A stretch of DNA of 64,000 nt from Ascarosepion bandense. Lineage: Eukaryota; Mollusca; Cephalopoda; Sepiida; Sepiidae. The notes beneath the pieces were generated by a model that searched no databases, was not told the DNA's origin, and was given only the letters and a program-made list of their open reading frames with translations. The DNA lies in contig JBBBDQ010000225.1 in assembly GCA_037127315.1 (NCBI GenBank), positions 613,001 through 677,000 of the forward strand, written 5' to 3'. Positions 45,707 to 57,176 of this stretch are shown one piece after another. A program made the position numbers and the translations under genes. Positions within the stretch are counted from its first letter, which is position 1; every line of letters begins with the position of its first letter.

Positions 45707-45950
45707 GACAACTGTTGGCAACAAGGAAATTTTATAGCATTATTAGGATTTTTTTTTCTTGTAAAAGCATTTTAGGAGAATGCTTTTAAAATTTATGTAT
45801 ATTTTATTCAAATTGATATTTAAATTATATTCATTTTGAGGTCACATAGATGAATGAACATTCATTCATCCAAGTTATTGCACAACTTTGTATTTACAAA
45901 CTATTGTCATGTTTTTGAATATTTCATGTTTTTATGATAGTTTTAAATTT
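44488..45950. other. AT-rich intergenic DNA or long SNX8 3' UTR
   Basis: No coding or repeat signature found apart from a (GT)n(AT)n microsatellite at about 45666-45706. It may belong to a long SNX8 3' UTR. Confidence 0.5.
45666..45706. repeat. (GT)n(AT)n microsatellite
   Basis: About 11 GT units followed by about 9 AT/TA units. Confidence 0.9.
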
Positions 45951-45952
45951 TC

Positions 45953-46798
45953 CTACGGGTGCGATGGGTAAATTGTCGCAATTATATATTTTTAATTTTA
46001 CACATGCGTGTTTTTGTATGTGATTTTGTTGACTGCACAGTATAGTAGTGTCAGTTGGGCACTCGCTGTAAGAAAAAGAGCACCATGATGCAATTCATTC
46101 CACCAGAAACTTGGAAACTGCATGTTGTACTGCTTGGAATTTGTGCTGGAAGCTCCAATACGAACATTTCAGATTGTTTGGATGTCAATCTGAGGACAGT
46201 AAAGAGGATTCAGAAAGAGTTAAATGATTCTAATGGTGATTACGAAGGAGTTTGGAGTGATCACTAGTGATGGTGATGTTATGCCTCCATTTATCTTCCC
46301 ACAGGGCCTCAGACTCGATACAGAGGTCTACATCAAGTGCCTTGAAGAGGTAGTGCTGCCCTTTGTCATGAGAGTGGCTGCTGGAAGACTCTGTGTCTGG
46401 CAATAGGACTCTGCACCATGCCACACAAGCAGGAAAACCCAGTCATGGCTGTCAGACAATTTGTGACCACATCACCCGTTACATCTGGTCATCAAACTCC
46501 CTAGACTGCAACCACCTTAATTATTATGTAATGGGGCACAGTTGAGCAAGAGACTAACAAAACTCCTTGTAACACTAAAGATGAACTGAAGGCAAGGATT
46601 ATGGCAGCATTCACTAACTTAAAGAGACCGTCCAGAAGAAATGCAGATTTCAAAGTTGTCTGGAGGCCATGGTTGAAGGCAATGACGATTTTATTGAATA
46701 AAATTATTCTTTAGTACCTGAAGATATTTTTGTGTAATTTTGGTAAATATCTGTTAAAATGTTAATGTTAATAAACAATTTATCTATCGCATCCTGTG
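45953..46798 (+). mobile_element. mariner-like DNA transposon, internally deleted
   Basis: Terminal inverted repeats of about 24 bp: CTACGGGTGCGATGGGTAAA at 45953 and, reverse-complemented at the right end, CACAGGATGCGATAGATAAA, with TA beyond the right end. Transposase N-terminus at 46085-46250 (FIPPETWKLHVVLLGICAG, helix-turn-helix-like SDCLDVNLRTVKRIQ) joins directly to the C-terminal half (GDVMPPFIFPQGLRLDTEVY, then WQ-DSAPCHTSRKTQSWLSD with a stop at Q). The middle third is missing, so it is nonautonomous. Confidence 0.78.
46055..46410 (+). pseudogene. Transposase pseudogene of the 45.9-kb element
   Basis: Frame 46055-46267 gives the N-terminal DNA-binding part, then GDYEGVWSDH marks the deletion joint. 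The other frame (46224-46406) gives VITSDGDVMPPFIFPQGLRL and YIKCLEEVVLPFVMRVAAGR, ending at a stop in place of the conserved Q of WQQDSAPCH. A mariner-type catalytic D follows in DSAPCH out of frame. Confidence 0.7.
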
Positions 46799-47124
46799 TA
46801 CTGGTAGAATCTTTATATTCATTTTTGTCATAATTAGAATCTGCAATATAATTTCATCATAGGCCTGAATATATTTAGTCAGGATGTTAAATTTAATATA
46901 AATATCTAATGTTTAGAAGTGGAGAGGAGGGGGGAAAAGTATTCTTGCTTTTCTTTCTGTTGCTCTTTTCCTCCAGAAACATAATAAATTTGTTTAATTT
47001 AGACATCTATGATCTGTTGGCCACCTGTCATATTTGATTGGTACCTGGTATAAACAAAATCAAAACTTCACATTACAAAATTGCTTTTTTGTAAAAGAAA
47101 AGTTACTTCAAATATATATATATT

Positions 47125-47577
47125 TATTTATTATAAATTATGTTTTAGAACATGTACATAATTTCTTCTATATATGTCCTCTTCTCTACAATCATATGGC
47201 TGTTTCAGTGTTTGGAATCCAAACACATCATCGGGAGAAATAAAGATTTGGAATCATTCTCTGTTTATATTTGGTTTGTTGATGTTGAACAATTTCACAC
47301 TTACAAATACCAGTAATCAACAATTTCACACTTACACACCGGATTCTTTGAGGGTCGAACGGTCAAAATGAGAGACACATTAACTTAATTACCAATAACC
47401 CCAACCAACCCCCACGACTACAACGAACCAAATATAAACAGAGAATGATTCCAAACCTTTATTTCTCCCGATGATGTGTTTGGATTCCAAACACTGAAAC
47501 AGCCATATGATTGTAGAGAAGAGGACATATATAGAAGAAATTATGTACATATTCTAAAACATAATTTATAATAAATA
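47125..47577. repeat. Long foldback repeat, about 157-bp arms
   Basis: Arms 47125-47281 and 47421-47577 are near-perfect reverse complements (for example CCAAACACATCATCGGGAGA against TCTCCCGATGATGTGTTTGG). The 139-bp loop has a direct repeat CAACAATTTCACACTTACA/AACAATTTCACACTTACA and a less AT-rich part GGATTCTTTGAGGGTCGAAC. It looks like a foldback or MITE-type element. Confidence 0.9.
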
Positions 47578-47677
47578 TTCACAGCTCTATACATCATATA
47601 TTGAGCACTGTTTTAAATTAATGTTTTGAACGGAAAAAATTTTTTTCTTTTTTCTCTCCTCATTCTATACTCACTTG

Positions 47678-47680
<3 letters not shown>

Positions 47681-47713
<33 letters not shown>
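47681..47713. repeat. (AT)n microsatellite
   Basis: About 16 AT units between the foldback and unannotated AT-rich DNA (47714-48820), where I see nothing else. Confidence 0.9.
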
Positions 47714-47720
<7 letters not shown>

Positions 47721-49205
47721 TTGTTTAATGTTTCTTAATACTAAAAAATAGAATACTTGAAAGTCTTTCTTTTTCATATTTGTAATGGAAATACCAACTT
47801 TTTAATTTGATAATTCTTTTATACAGATATCTTTGAGTTGTTTTTATAACTCATTTTTAAATTATTTAAAATGTTTTTTCCTCATGGCATTTTTTTCTTT
47901 TCAATTTTGAGGAGAAAAACCACAATGGACAAAGTGTATACTACTTTGCATTTTAATTAATAATATCCCTAATCTTTATTTAGTCAAAGAATGAGCTCAA
48001 AGTAATTCTTAAAGTGTTTTTATATAAAAACAAAATCAAGAAGCCAAATACAGTGAGTAAAAATGTACAAGGTGTGAAATATTGATATAAAGTTGGTTGC
48101 AGAACTTTCACATCTAAATCTTACTGACAAATTCACAAAGAACTTCATTTTACACCTTGTAACTTGAGATTTGTTAATTGGTTCCTTTTTGTAATTTTTT
48201 TTTTTTTTGGTGGAAGAGTTGCATATTACTTTTCTAAATATTCAAATCTTGAGTTTATAAAGAGATCCACTTGTTCAATTTTCTTTTGAAGCAGTTTTTC
48301 ACTTTGGAATCCTTTTTAAATTCTTCATTGTGATCTATTCAAATAGGTTTCATTAAAAATTTTAATCTTATACAGTAACTGTTTTCATTATTTTCTATTC
48401 CTTTTAGGGTTGAGTTTACTGGAGTTAGATATTAAAAATATTCACCAGTAAAAATCTGAATCTTTGAACTTGTCATTCTGCTGTATGCAATCTTATTGTA
48501 ACATTTTGAGTGACTTTCTTTGAATTTAAAATATGAAAAAAGTCTAAAAGGAAGATAGTAACTCTAAAAATTCTTTGGTTTCTGACAAATTACATAATTG
48601 TAGTTGAACAAAAGTAGCTAAAGAAATTGAGATTTATCAACATGTAAATCTGAGTCATTTTATATTCATAGTTATTTAGTGATTATAAGTGAAGAATATT
48701 GACTTTACAGCTTTAAATTTAAGTTCTTGTTTGACGTTTTTTATAAATGTTTATGCTTTTCAAAATATATCAAATTATATCAATAATTTGAAGAGGATAT
48801 TTTTTTCTTTTAAATTCCTGGCTATCTTCCCCTCTTTAGGAAGGACTAATGTCTACATGCATGATTTGGGAGTTTATATCTGTGGACATCTCCCACTGGC
48901 TGAGAAATTCTCTCTTGAGTCTCCATCTTTCTCTACTAAATTCAGTCAAGTATCTCTTTCTCTAATATTCCCCTTCCTCTCATGACTGTTATATGCTAGA
49001 TGGCCTCATCTATATTATCAGAAATGCTATCTCTCACTTATTTGCAAATATATTTGTGTTCAGTAACTTTAAGCCACATAGCATAGTGGGCATTAATCAT
49101 TGTCACTGACCACTTTGGCATCCAAACCCTGAACTTCTCCATCTCTCACATTTCCCCATTAATCCTGATGGACACACTTCTTCTCTCCTTTATCTCTATG
49201 CCCGA

Positions 49206-49532
49206 CTCATGCTGTCAGTCAACTGCCATACGTGATACACGCTTGGGCGATCATGTCTTGAAAGAGACATGACTGACTGGGCAGAAGATTATCCCACAGT
49301 AGGTTGCCATTGCTTTCTGCGGTAGACTGGTTGCCGACCAAGGCTATAGAACCCAATCTGTCCTGCTATTTAACCCATAACTGGAAGGAAGAGACGGATT
49401 AATACCTTTCCTAAGGGTATTTGCGCAGAAGTGAATACAATGGAATGGATTTAACTGGAATTCGAACTTGGTTCCCCGATTTCTCATTCCGAGCCGATAT
49501 CCACTGCGCCACAACGCACATCCTCATGCTGT
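49206..49532 (-). mobile_element. tRNA-derived SINE, minus strand, 10-bp target duplication
   Basis: The SINE body 49216-49522 lies between direct repeats CTCATGCTGT at 49206-49215 and 49523-49532. Read on the minus strand it matches 1997-2302: GGCGCAGTGGATATCGGCTC (A box), AAGTTCGAATTCC (B box) and TTGCCGACC-type body. It inserted into the LINE endonuclease region. Confidence 0.88.
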
Positions 49533-49707
49533 ACATTGATCAAATATGATCATCTGATAGTGTTTGTAAACATCTTTCCACTCTCCCATTAGCCAAGAAC
49601 CTCCTACCAACAGAATATCTTTGTCATCAACATGCTGATTGGGACTTATTTGTGACTTCCTTCTTGACATCTCTTAGAATTAAATTTCTAATCATCCTGT
49701 TCAAAAA

Positions 49708-49774
49708 AACTTGGTTATCACTTGCATGCTTGGCCACTGCTATAGTGGCCAAGCATGCAAGTGATAACCAAGTT
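49708..49774. repeat. Perfect 31-bp palindrome with 5-base loop
   Basis: Left arm 49708-49738 and right arm 49744-49774 are exact reverse complements (centre GGCCACT-GCTAT-AGTGGCC). It lies within the LINE linker region and breaks it, so it is a local inverted duplication. Confidence 0.95.
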
Positions 49775-51481
49775 AACAGGAATCACTTCTGGCTGTACCA
49801 GAGCAACACGTGCAATAGCAACAGATATCTCTTTGTTTCTGCTTGCAATGAATGCAAGTGTGTCCTCAAAGAACCAAAAAGTTACTGTTTGCTGATAAAA
49901 TGAAACATTTAGCCTGACACAAGTTTGGTTCTCGAGATTTTTGGTGGATCTGCAAGAATGTGTTGAACAATAGCGAATCCTTTATTTCACTTCAATCATT
50001 TGAAGTATGGACATCTACAGGAAATAAGGCTGAGTGATTTGCTTGAAGTTTCTTTTCCAATTCCACACATCCAGTTTCCCACAAGACAAGTGAAAGTGAT
50101 GGATCCGAGCTGGCTTCAGTTCTCTCCAAACTCTACAATTACCTCACTGCTTTCCAGCTTGTTAGAAGTCCTTTTCTGTAATCTATGTTTTTGAGAAACC
50201 TCTCACCCATCAAATTATTACCCTATTAGTCTCTTACCATTTCTTGGCAAAGTTTTCAAGGCTTTAATGAATATTGAAGTGGACAAGTAATATGGCTTGT
50301 TTCAGCATGTCTACTGCTGATGTGTTAACAGCCTTCACCGAATGTTATATCATGCTCTTGATAATAATGGCAAAGCTTGAATTGTGGCCCTAGATATCTC
50401 AAGGGCATGTGACACACTGGTTTTCTATGAAAACTCCGGGGGCTACAGTATCACAGGATGAATATTTGATTTAATCTAATCATTCTTATAAAATTGTAAA
50501 ATGGTCGTTTCTAATGAGCTTACTTCCAGATCCTTTCACACAAACACTGGTGTTCCTCCCTCCCAACCTAAGGCTCTATCCTGGGTCCTACACAGTCTCT
50601 GATCTTCAGTTCCCAACTAGGTATTTATGCAGATGACAATACCATTTACTCCTGATGTCTCAATAGCAGATCCATTAGAGCTAACAAAGTATACCTGGAA
50701 GGTACTCTTGATAAGGATATCCAGTCAGTGGTTAACTGGGGCAGGAAATGGCTTATAAATTTTTAATTCCTCCAAAACAAAACTGATATCATTTTACCAC
50801 CCCTGCCTGCTATCAGCATGGCTGACAATAGACTCCTGGAGAGTAACACACTGTGTACCATCTTGGCCTCACATTTTTAACAGACTTGAAGTGGAGCGAC
50901 TACATTGAATCAAGAGCTGCATCTACTCAAAGGAAAATTGGGCCACAGTGTTGTGCTAGAAATCTTTTTTCATTAGAATCCATCTTGCAGATTTACAAAC
51001 ATATTTGTCTGTGCATTGAAATATCTGGTCTGATGCTTCTGCTATTCATTTCATGGTTATTGAAAAAAAAAAAAAAGCAAAGGATCTGTAATGTAATTGA
51101 TCCTGACATCTCGATTTTAGTCACTTACTCAGAGTGAAGCCACACCACCATGGTGCTGTCTTTTACAAATATTTTCATTCCAAATGCTTTGATGAACTTT
51201 TTTCTCTCATAACCTAAATACATAAATTTGGGCCTGCTACTAGATTAGCAATAGCTCTCACCTGTTTATTGCTGAAATAGCTAAATGCAGCTGCCACTTT
51301 TTCAGCAGTTTCTTTTCTTGCCCCTTCCTTGATAAGTAGTCTTCAGAATTTTAAATACAATGTCAGTCACTATCTTCTCAAATGCAGTTCATCTTTTACT
51401 CAATCCTCCCTCTACTCAGTGTTTTCTTTCACTTCCTAGTAGAGGCATTTTCATGTTGCTTGGGATGGGGGAGTATTTCTC

Positions 51482-51487
<6 letters not shown>

Positions 51488-51515
<28 letters not shown>
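51488..51515. repeat. (TA)n tail of LINE
   Basis: About 14 TA units directly after the LINE 3' end, then ATAAATAAAG. Confidence 0.9.
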
Positions 51516-51520
<5 letters not shown>

Positions 51521-51521
<1 letters not shown>

Positions 51522-53218
51522 GTGAAGAGCAAAATTTAAAACTACTGCATCAACAGCTTTAATGAGCCCCCTTCTGAAGTTCCAAGTTATCATAAACTAG
51601 TCATATTTAATATGTAATTTTGGGTTCTAGATTGGTTTTCTTTTTCAAATCTAAACAATATTACATTTTGATTTTTTACTCAATTTAATATTGTGATAAA
51701 AAAAAAAAAAAAAATATGGTGCCTTCAGACTGTTTGTCCTTATTTTGGTTTGTGTTTGAGATTGAGTAAAATAGAATGTAAATTCATTTTTCTATGCTCG
51801 GCAAATCTTGAAGAAATATGGTTTTGCCAAACATTTTTTTCTTTCTTACAAAATTATAATTTACCCAAGGAAAAGAAACTCCAGGTTATGTTGATTATGA
51901 TTACACTTTAGTTCAAATCTAAATTTTCTCAAAACATTACCTTATTTGATAAAGAATAATTCTGTACTTTATATAGTAAAAGGATCTTAAATTTAACTCA
52001 AAGATTTTTTTTTTTTTTGACAATTTTGCTATATTTAAAAAAAAAAAAGAAAAAAAGAAAAACTAGGTTTCTTATAATAAATTAAGATCAAGATTTTTAT
52101 TTTCGAAAAATCCCATTTTAAAGTATAAAGCTTGATTTAGAAATTAACTTTGGATTTCTTTTATGTGATATTCGTCCAATTGTAAACAATGTAGTTATAA
52201 ATTAGGTTCAAACAGTTTGATTTTCAGCTACATGTTTTTTGCCTTCAAATTTTTCATGTCACAGGGCTAAAACCACTGCACACAAGGATATTTAGTCTAG
52301 ATGTGCCTTGTGTAGGTAAAGTCCTTCGCACTTTTTTTTAAAAATCTAATCTGAACAATCAATTCAAAATTAATTGTACTTCAAGAATTTTTATTCAATC
52401 TTAATTAAAAGCCCCAGTTTGGAGGAATCTTATCCTCAGGGGCTATTATGCATAATTTAGACAACTTTTCTGTATATCTTGAAAGAATACGCTAAAGGAA
52501 AAATAAAAAGTCTGAGACATGATCTAACCCGGTAATTTACAGAAATATTTTAATTAAAGTTTTATATTTACTTCACCTTTTTTGTTACATGACGGTATAT
52601 GATTTATGTCTGAGAATGTTAAAAGAAAAATGGTTCAGATTTTGGTGTTGCAGGATTTTTATAAATACAGGGATAAGATGTCTTGGTGAAAGCATACTAT
52701 ATATCAATTGGATATTTTTTATTCAAGTTATTTTTGGAAATAAAGCATTATAAACTTATTTTTGTTAATGTTTTCTTTTGAGGTTTAAATTTTAAAATTG
52801 TCTACCTAAAGATTGTTTTTACATGACAATGACCTTTTACTGCAAGATCCTTTCGATTTTAGTAATTTTTAGAGGTTAACTGAAATAAGCAAATCCTGAA
52901 GCTTCCATTGTGTCATGTCCCTTAAAAAAAAAAAAGTGGTAGAGAGCCCTGATCACTAAATAAGGTTACTGAATATTTGTTCCTCTTGCATTCAATTATT
53001 CAGCAAGTGTCAAATGCTCCAACTCTTTTAGTTACTTAATTTTGTTAAATATAGACAAAAAAAAAAAAAAAAAAAATTACTCAAGTAACTTTTATTTATA
53101 CCAAATCTGTTAAAAAACAAAAAAACAATAATTTGGGCACATTTTTAATTTTCAACAAATGAGAAAGGTGTAAAAAGAAATAGTTACTAGATGGAATCTT
53201 TTGAAGCAACTTTCACCT
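51521..53218. other. AT-rich intergenic DNA between convergent genes
   Basis: No gene found. Homopolymer A runs (near 51697, 52037, 53056) and T runs occur. Part may be 3' UTR of NUDC. Confidence 0.5.
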
Positions 53219-53224
53219 TTTATT
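53219..53224 (-). terminator. Candidate NUDC polyadenylation signal
   Basis: AATAAA on the minus strand, about 60 bases past the NUDC stop codon. A second AATAAA lies at 53096-53091. Confidence 0.4.
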
Positions 53225-53284
53225 ATGATGTATCATGGTGAAGTCTGGTTATCAGAAGATACATCACAGGAATAGTATTTCGAC

Positions 53285-53336
53285 TTAGGAAAACTTGCAT
53301 TTAGAGAAATCCATTTCTGGGTGACTGGCCATAAAT
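53285..53336 (-). CDS. NUDC: NUDC last coding exon (52 bp)
   Basis: Acceptor ACCGACAG precedes the first exon base at 53336, which completes a lysine codon. It encodes [16 protein letters not shown] and stops at TAA (53287-53285). The [12 protein letters not shown] tail is the invariant NUDC C-terminus. It lies 2.7 kb from the previous exon and is too short for simple ORF detection. Confidence 0.92.
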
Positions 53337-56300
53337 CTGTCGGTTTGGAGAAAAATAAAAATAGAGAAGGGCATTTGTAAATTTTTTAATATTAAACCAA
53401 ATAACTACAAAACTACAACACTATTTGAATTCCCACATGTAATAGCAAAAAAAAAAAAAATTTGCCTAATCAGACAATATTAATTCTTGTCTTACAGTCA
53501 CACTTTATATAACTAAATTAGTTACAGAGTTTGAAATACCCCACCCCCAATATCAGTGTCTAAAATGGATAGGAAACAAATCTGATATTTTTATAGTTTA
53601 TATGATAAATTATATATATTTTAACTGATCAATAACAAGGTGAAGGAAGCAGTTGTTATAGACCAAACTTACAATTTCTGGGCTAACAAAGTGTATTGTG
53701 AGTCCATAAATGGATGAAAGGAATTAAATGTTCCTAAAACATTAATACATCATAGCTTCAGTGTGTAACTTAATATAAATGAATGGTTAGCTTTAATATT
53801 GTGTAAAAAACTAATTACCACTCTCCTATTGCCTTGAGTGGATAGAATCAAGTAAGAAATACTGTAAAGTATTTTTTTAATGTGTTCACAAGTATATATG
53901 TAATTTTTGCAAATAAGTTGTTCTTTTTTTTTAATCCCAGTTAAAAGACTTGCTAAAAATGGTAATCAATAGACAAAGCTAAATTCACATGCTTCAATTT
54001 TCATTAAAGTATGATCAAACAACTGATTAAATTTTCTTTCCAAATTAAAATTTTTATCCCACAAATCTGAAAACTTGTCTAGGATAAAAAAAAAATATAA
54101 GCTAAGTTAATCCCTATATTTTCCAGGTAAAATTTAAAATGGGTACCTCCATGAATTCGCTGAAAAAACAGCATAGTATGAAGTAAAAAAGGCCCTAACT
54201 TAATAAAAACAAAGTTTTATTCACAAAATGTTTGTGCTATTAAGAGGAAAGATCAGTATATTTTAATTATTTAAAATTTTTTTTTTAATTCTATGGAATG
54301 TTTGAAATTTTGGTTTAAAAAAAAAAAAAAAATCTTTCACCTGTGAGTGACTCATTGTTACAAGGATTTACAATGGCAAACACAACTCACTTTTTTTGCG
54401 GGTAAAAAACAAAAAACAAAAAAAACATTAATTTTGAAATTCTTGCAAAAAATGCAAAAATCATAATGGTTGTATTTTGATGAAACTTCCAGAACTTCAC
54501 AAATGACTGAAATCATTTTTGAAACCCTTACTTTTAGAAAGTCTTGGCAAAAAATTTTTTTTACCCTTCCGCCCAAATTAATTTCCTGAAATGTCTAGAA
54601 ATTAACGAGTAGCCAGGAAATTAGTTTTATTAATTAAGTGCAGGGTTCATTGGAGAATGTTAAACTTTCTCTTTTTTTCTAAAATTAGCTCCATTTCAGA
54701 AAATCTGCTCTTGTTTTATTGCATTTTTGTTTTCACAAAACTATCCCATTTTTCATGTAGATAATATATATTGTTTATAAAAAAGCAGTTTAAGGATCTC
54801 AAAATCTGAAAAAAAAATTTTTTTAATGAAATTTTACAAGAATAATTTATAAAGTTTCAAAAAATCTTAAGATTTCTTTCTTTCATCATTTTCTTTAGGT
54901 TATTAAGTTAATACATGATTTACTAATCGAAAATTGAAAAACTTAGATATTCTAGCCATAAGTTTTTTAAAATAAATAATTGGCATATTTTATTTTATGG
55001 GTGGGCAAAAGTGTTATATTATTAAAAAAAGGTCAGAGTAATTGTGAAATTCACAATTTGTGAGGCTACCTAGTAAAGAATATGAAAAATAGATATTAAA
55101 AATAAAAATTAATAAATGCCATACATAAATTGAGTTACCTCTATTATGTTATTTCATTCTGTTATTAAATTGTAAAATTATTTTAAAAGTTTTATATTAT
55201 TTGATTGTTCAGAAAACATCTTCAACCCTAAGGCCATAAAGCTAAACTAAAATTCTATAAAATATTAGATAATTGCTGAAGATGTTAAATTTTATATTTT
55301 ACTATATAGATAAAAAAAAAAAAAATGAAGCATACAATTAAGCTACATGAAATTGTCAAAATCAGCCACTATACTTAGCTTTTTCTTGATGGCTTGTTTT
55401 TCATATCAATCATCACCTTAGATAACACTGATAAAAAGGGCTACCATGATTAAGAAACACTTTTATAGTACATTTCAAGCAGTAAGCAAGTGATACTTGT
55501 TTCAGATCAGATTAAGGTAAGTTTAAATTTCTAATTTGACTAAAATAACGTGTCAGCAAGGCATTTATTTTTGCAAGATTTTTAAAACCAAGAATTGGCT
55601 TGTTTACAAAATGTAATAAAAAATGATTGAAAAATTGAAAGATTTTAGATTCCAATCAATATAATTTTGGTTTAAAATACACCAGAGTATTTTGTTTACT
55701 GGAATTAGTAAAATTTAATCTTTTAGATTTCAAAAGCTAAATTGAAAGCTTTTTTTTATTTTTATTTATTAAAATTTGTTTAAAATGTAGGTATTGAAAG
55801 CAAGTGGAGGTACTTAATTTAAAATCAATGTTAACTGTCCAGCATAAAAACTAAGCCCATCAAAATGTTGGGGTTGGAGGAAAGGTATACAAGTTATTCT
55901 CCTCCTCCCTATCCTCCCATTTAAATAATTCATTTTGAAATGTAGACAAAACTGATTCAAGTGATCTTTAGAGGATCATTAAATTAACTAAAGATAATAT
56001 TTTAATTTACTCAGTATTCAAAATCATTTACTTGTTCAGAATTTCCTTTTTCTTTTGTTCTTCTGAGGTAGGAAGACCTAATTCTTTTTGTCGCTGGTCA
56101 TACATCATCTTCTCAACCATTGCTCGAGTTTCACCATCTAAATCAGATAACTAGGGGAGAAAAAATAAATAAAAGAACAGAACAAACTAATTTGTTTTCA
56201 AGAGAGTTTCAAAACTGGGAAAAAAAAATTCATTACATCCAAATTCATTAAAAATGCATTAAAATTGTTGAAATTACAAAATGATTAACTAAACCAAAAG

Positions 56301-57110
56301 ATTTACATAACTAAGGTAGCACTTACAATTACCTGAATCAAGATACTATAAATTACCATCATCAGCATTTAGCTTAGTTGAGGATGTCTAATAAAAAGCA
56401 TATTCATAAAATGATTGGACATGGTCTAAAATTATTCATTTTGTTTATTTCTGAAACAAGTCCCTGTTGAAATTGATCACGATATGCAAGCAAAAGTTTG
56501 TTTTTTAATTTCTTTTTTTACACACTAAATATAAGTAGAACATTTCACTAATAGCTTCCAAACTTTAATTTTAAGGCTTTTAATCAAATTTTAACCAATA
56601 TTTACTTTATACTCTCAATTAATTTGAAATGTTAAATTATTTTACTGGTAAATATCTTATAACTTTTCATCCTCATCAAAAATTGATTAGGAAAGTTTAA
56701 TCTATGCTTTTCTTACTTTGGAATTTTCTGGTTGAATTTTCTTTGTGTCAATTTCTTGTTCAGTATCAATAATACGAGACCACCATTCCATTTTGTTGAC
56801 CTATAAACAAATAAAAGAGCCAAATATTTTCACTGTAGTAAATGAAACAATTTTTTTAGCATTTGAAATGTCCAGTGAATTGTAGAAATTATAGATAAAC
56901 AGTCATGAATGGTAAAACAAAAACTTACTTTGTCTATACTAACAACAACAGTTTTGCCATCATCAATTGTCCAGGTACTTTCTTCAAGTTTTATTTCTTT
57001 AGACAAGTTTCCTTCAATGATTGGAGGTTCTCCTTTCAGACCAATTTTCAAATACTAAAAATGTGTAAAAGTATAACCAAAAGTCAAACATGACACTATT
57101 TCTTTTTCAA

Positions 57111-57176
<66 letters not shown>

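Larger units (their letters stand above)
48820..51520 (+). mobile_element. CR1/L2-like LINE, interrupted by a SINE
   Basis: Endonuclease start near 48860 (DLGVYICGHLPLAEKFSLES). It is interrupted by an inverted SINE (49216-49522) and continues with linker NHFWLYQSNTCNSNRYLF and ACNECKCVLKE near 49790-49870. RT follows: YPISLLPFLGKVFKALMN near 50220, DNNGKA near 50360, GIYADDNTIYS-like block near 50618-50650 read across a shift, and WSDYIESRA at 50892. The C-terminus reaches about 51450 (TGTTGCTTGGGATGGGGG), then a (TA)n tail at 51488-51515. Multiple stops and shifts. Confidence 0.8.

Noticed and set aside
54358..54576. Cysteine-containing 72-codon minus-strand frame in the NUDC intron
   Set aside because: Lies in AT-rich repeat-like sequence shared with the SNX8 intron; no splice sites or family resemblance.
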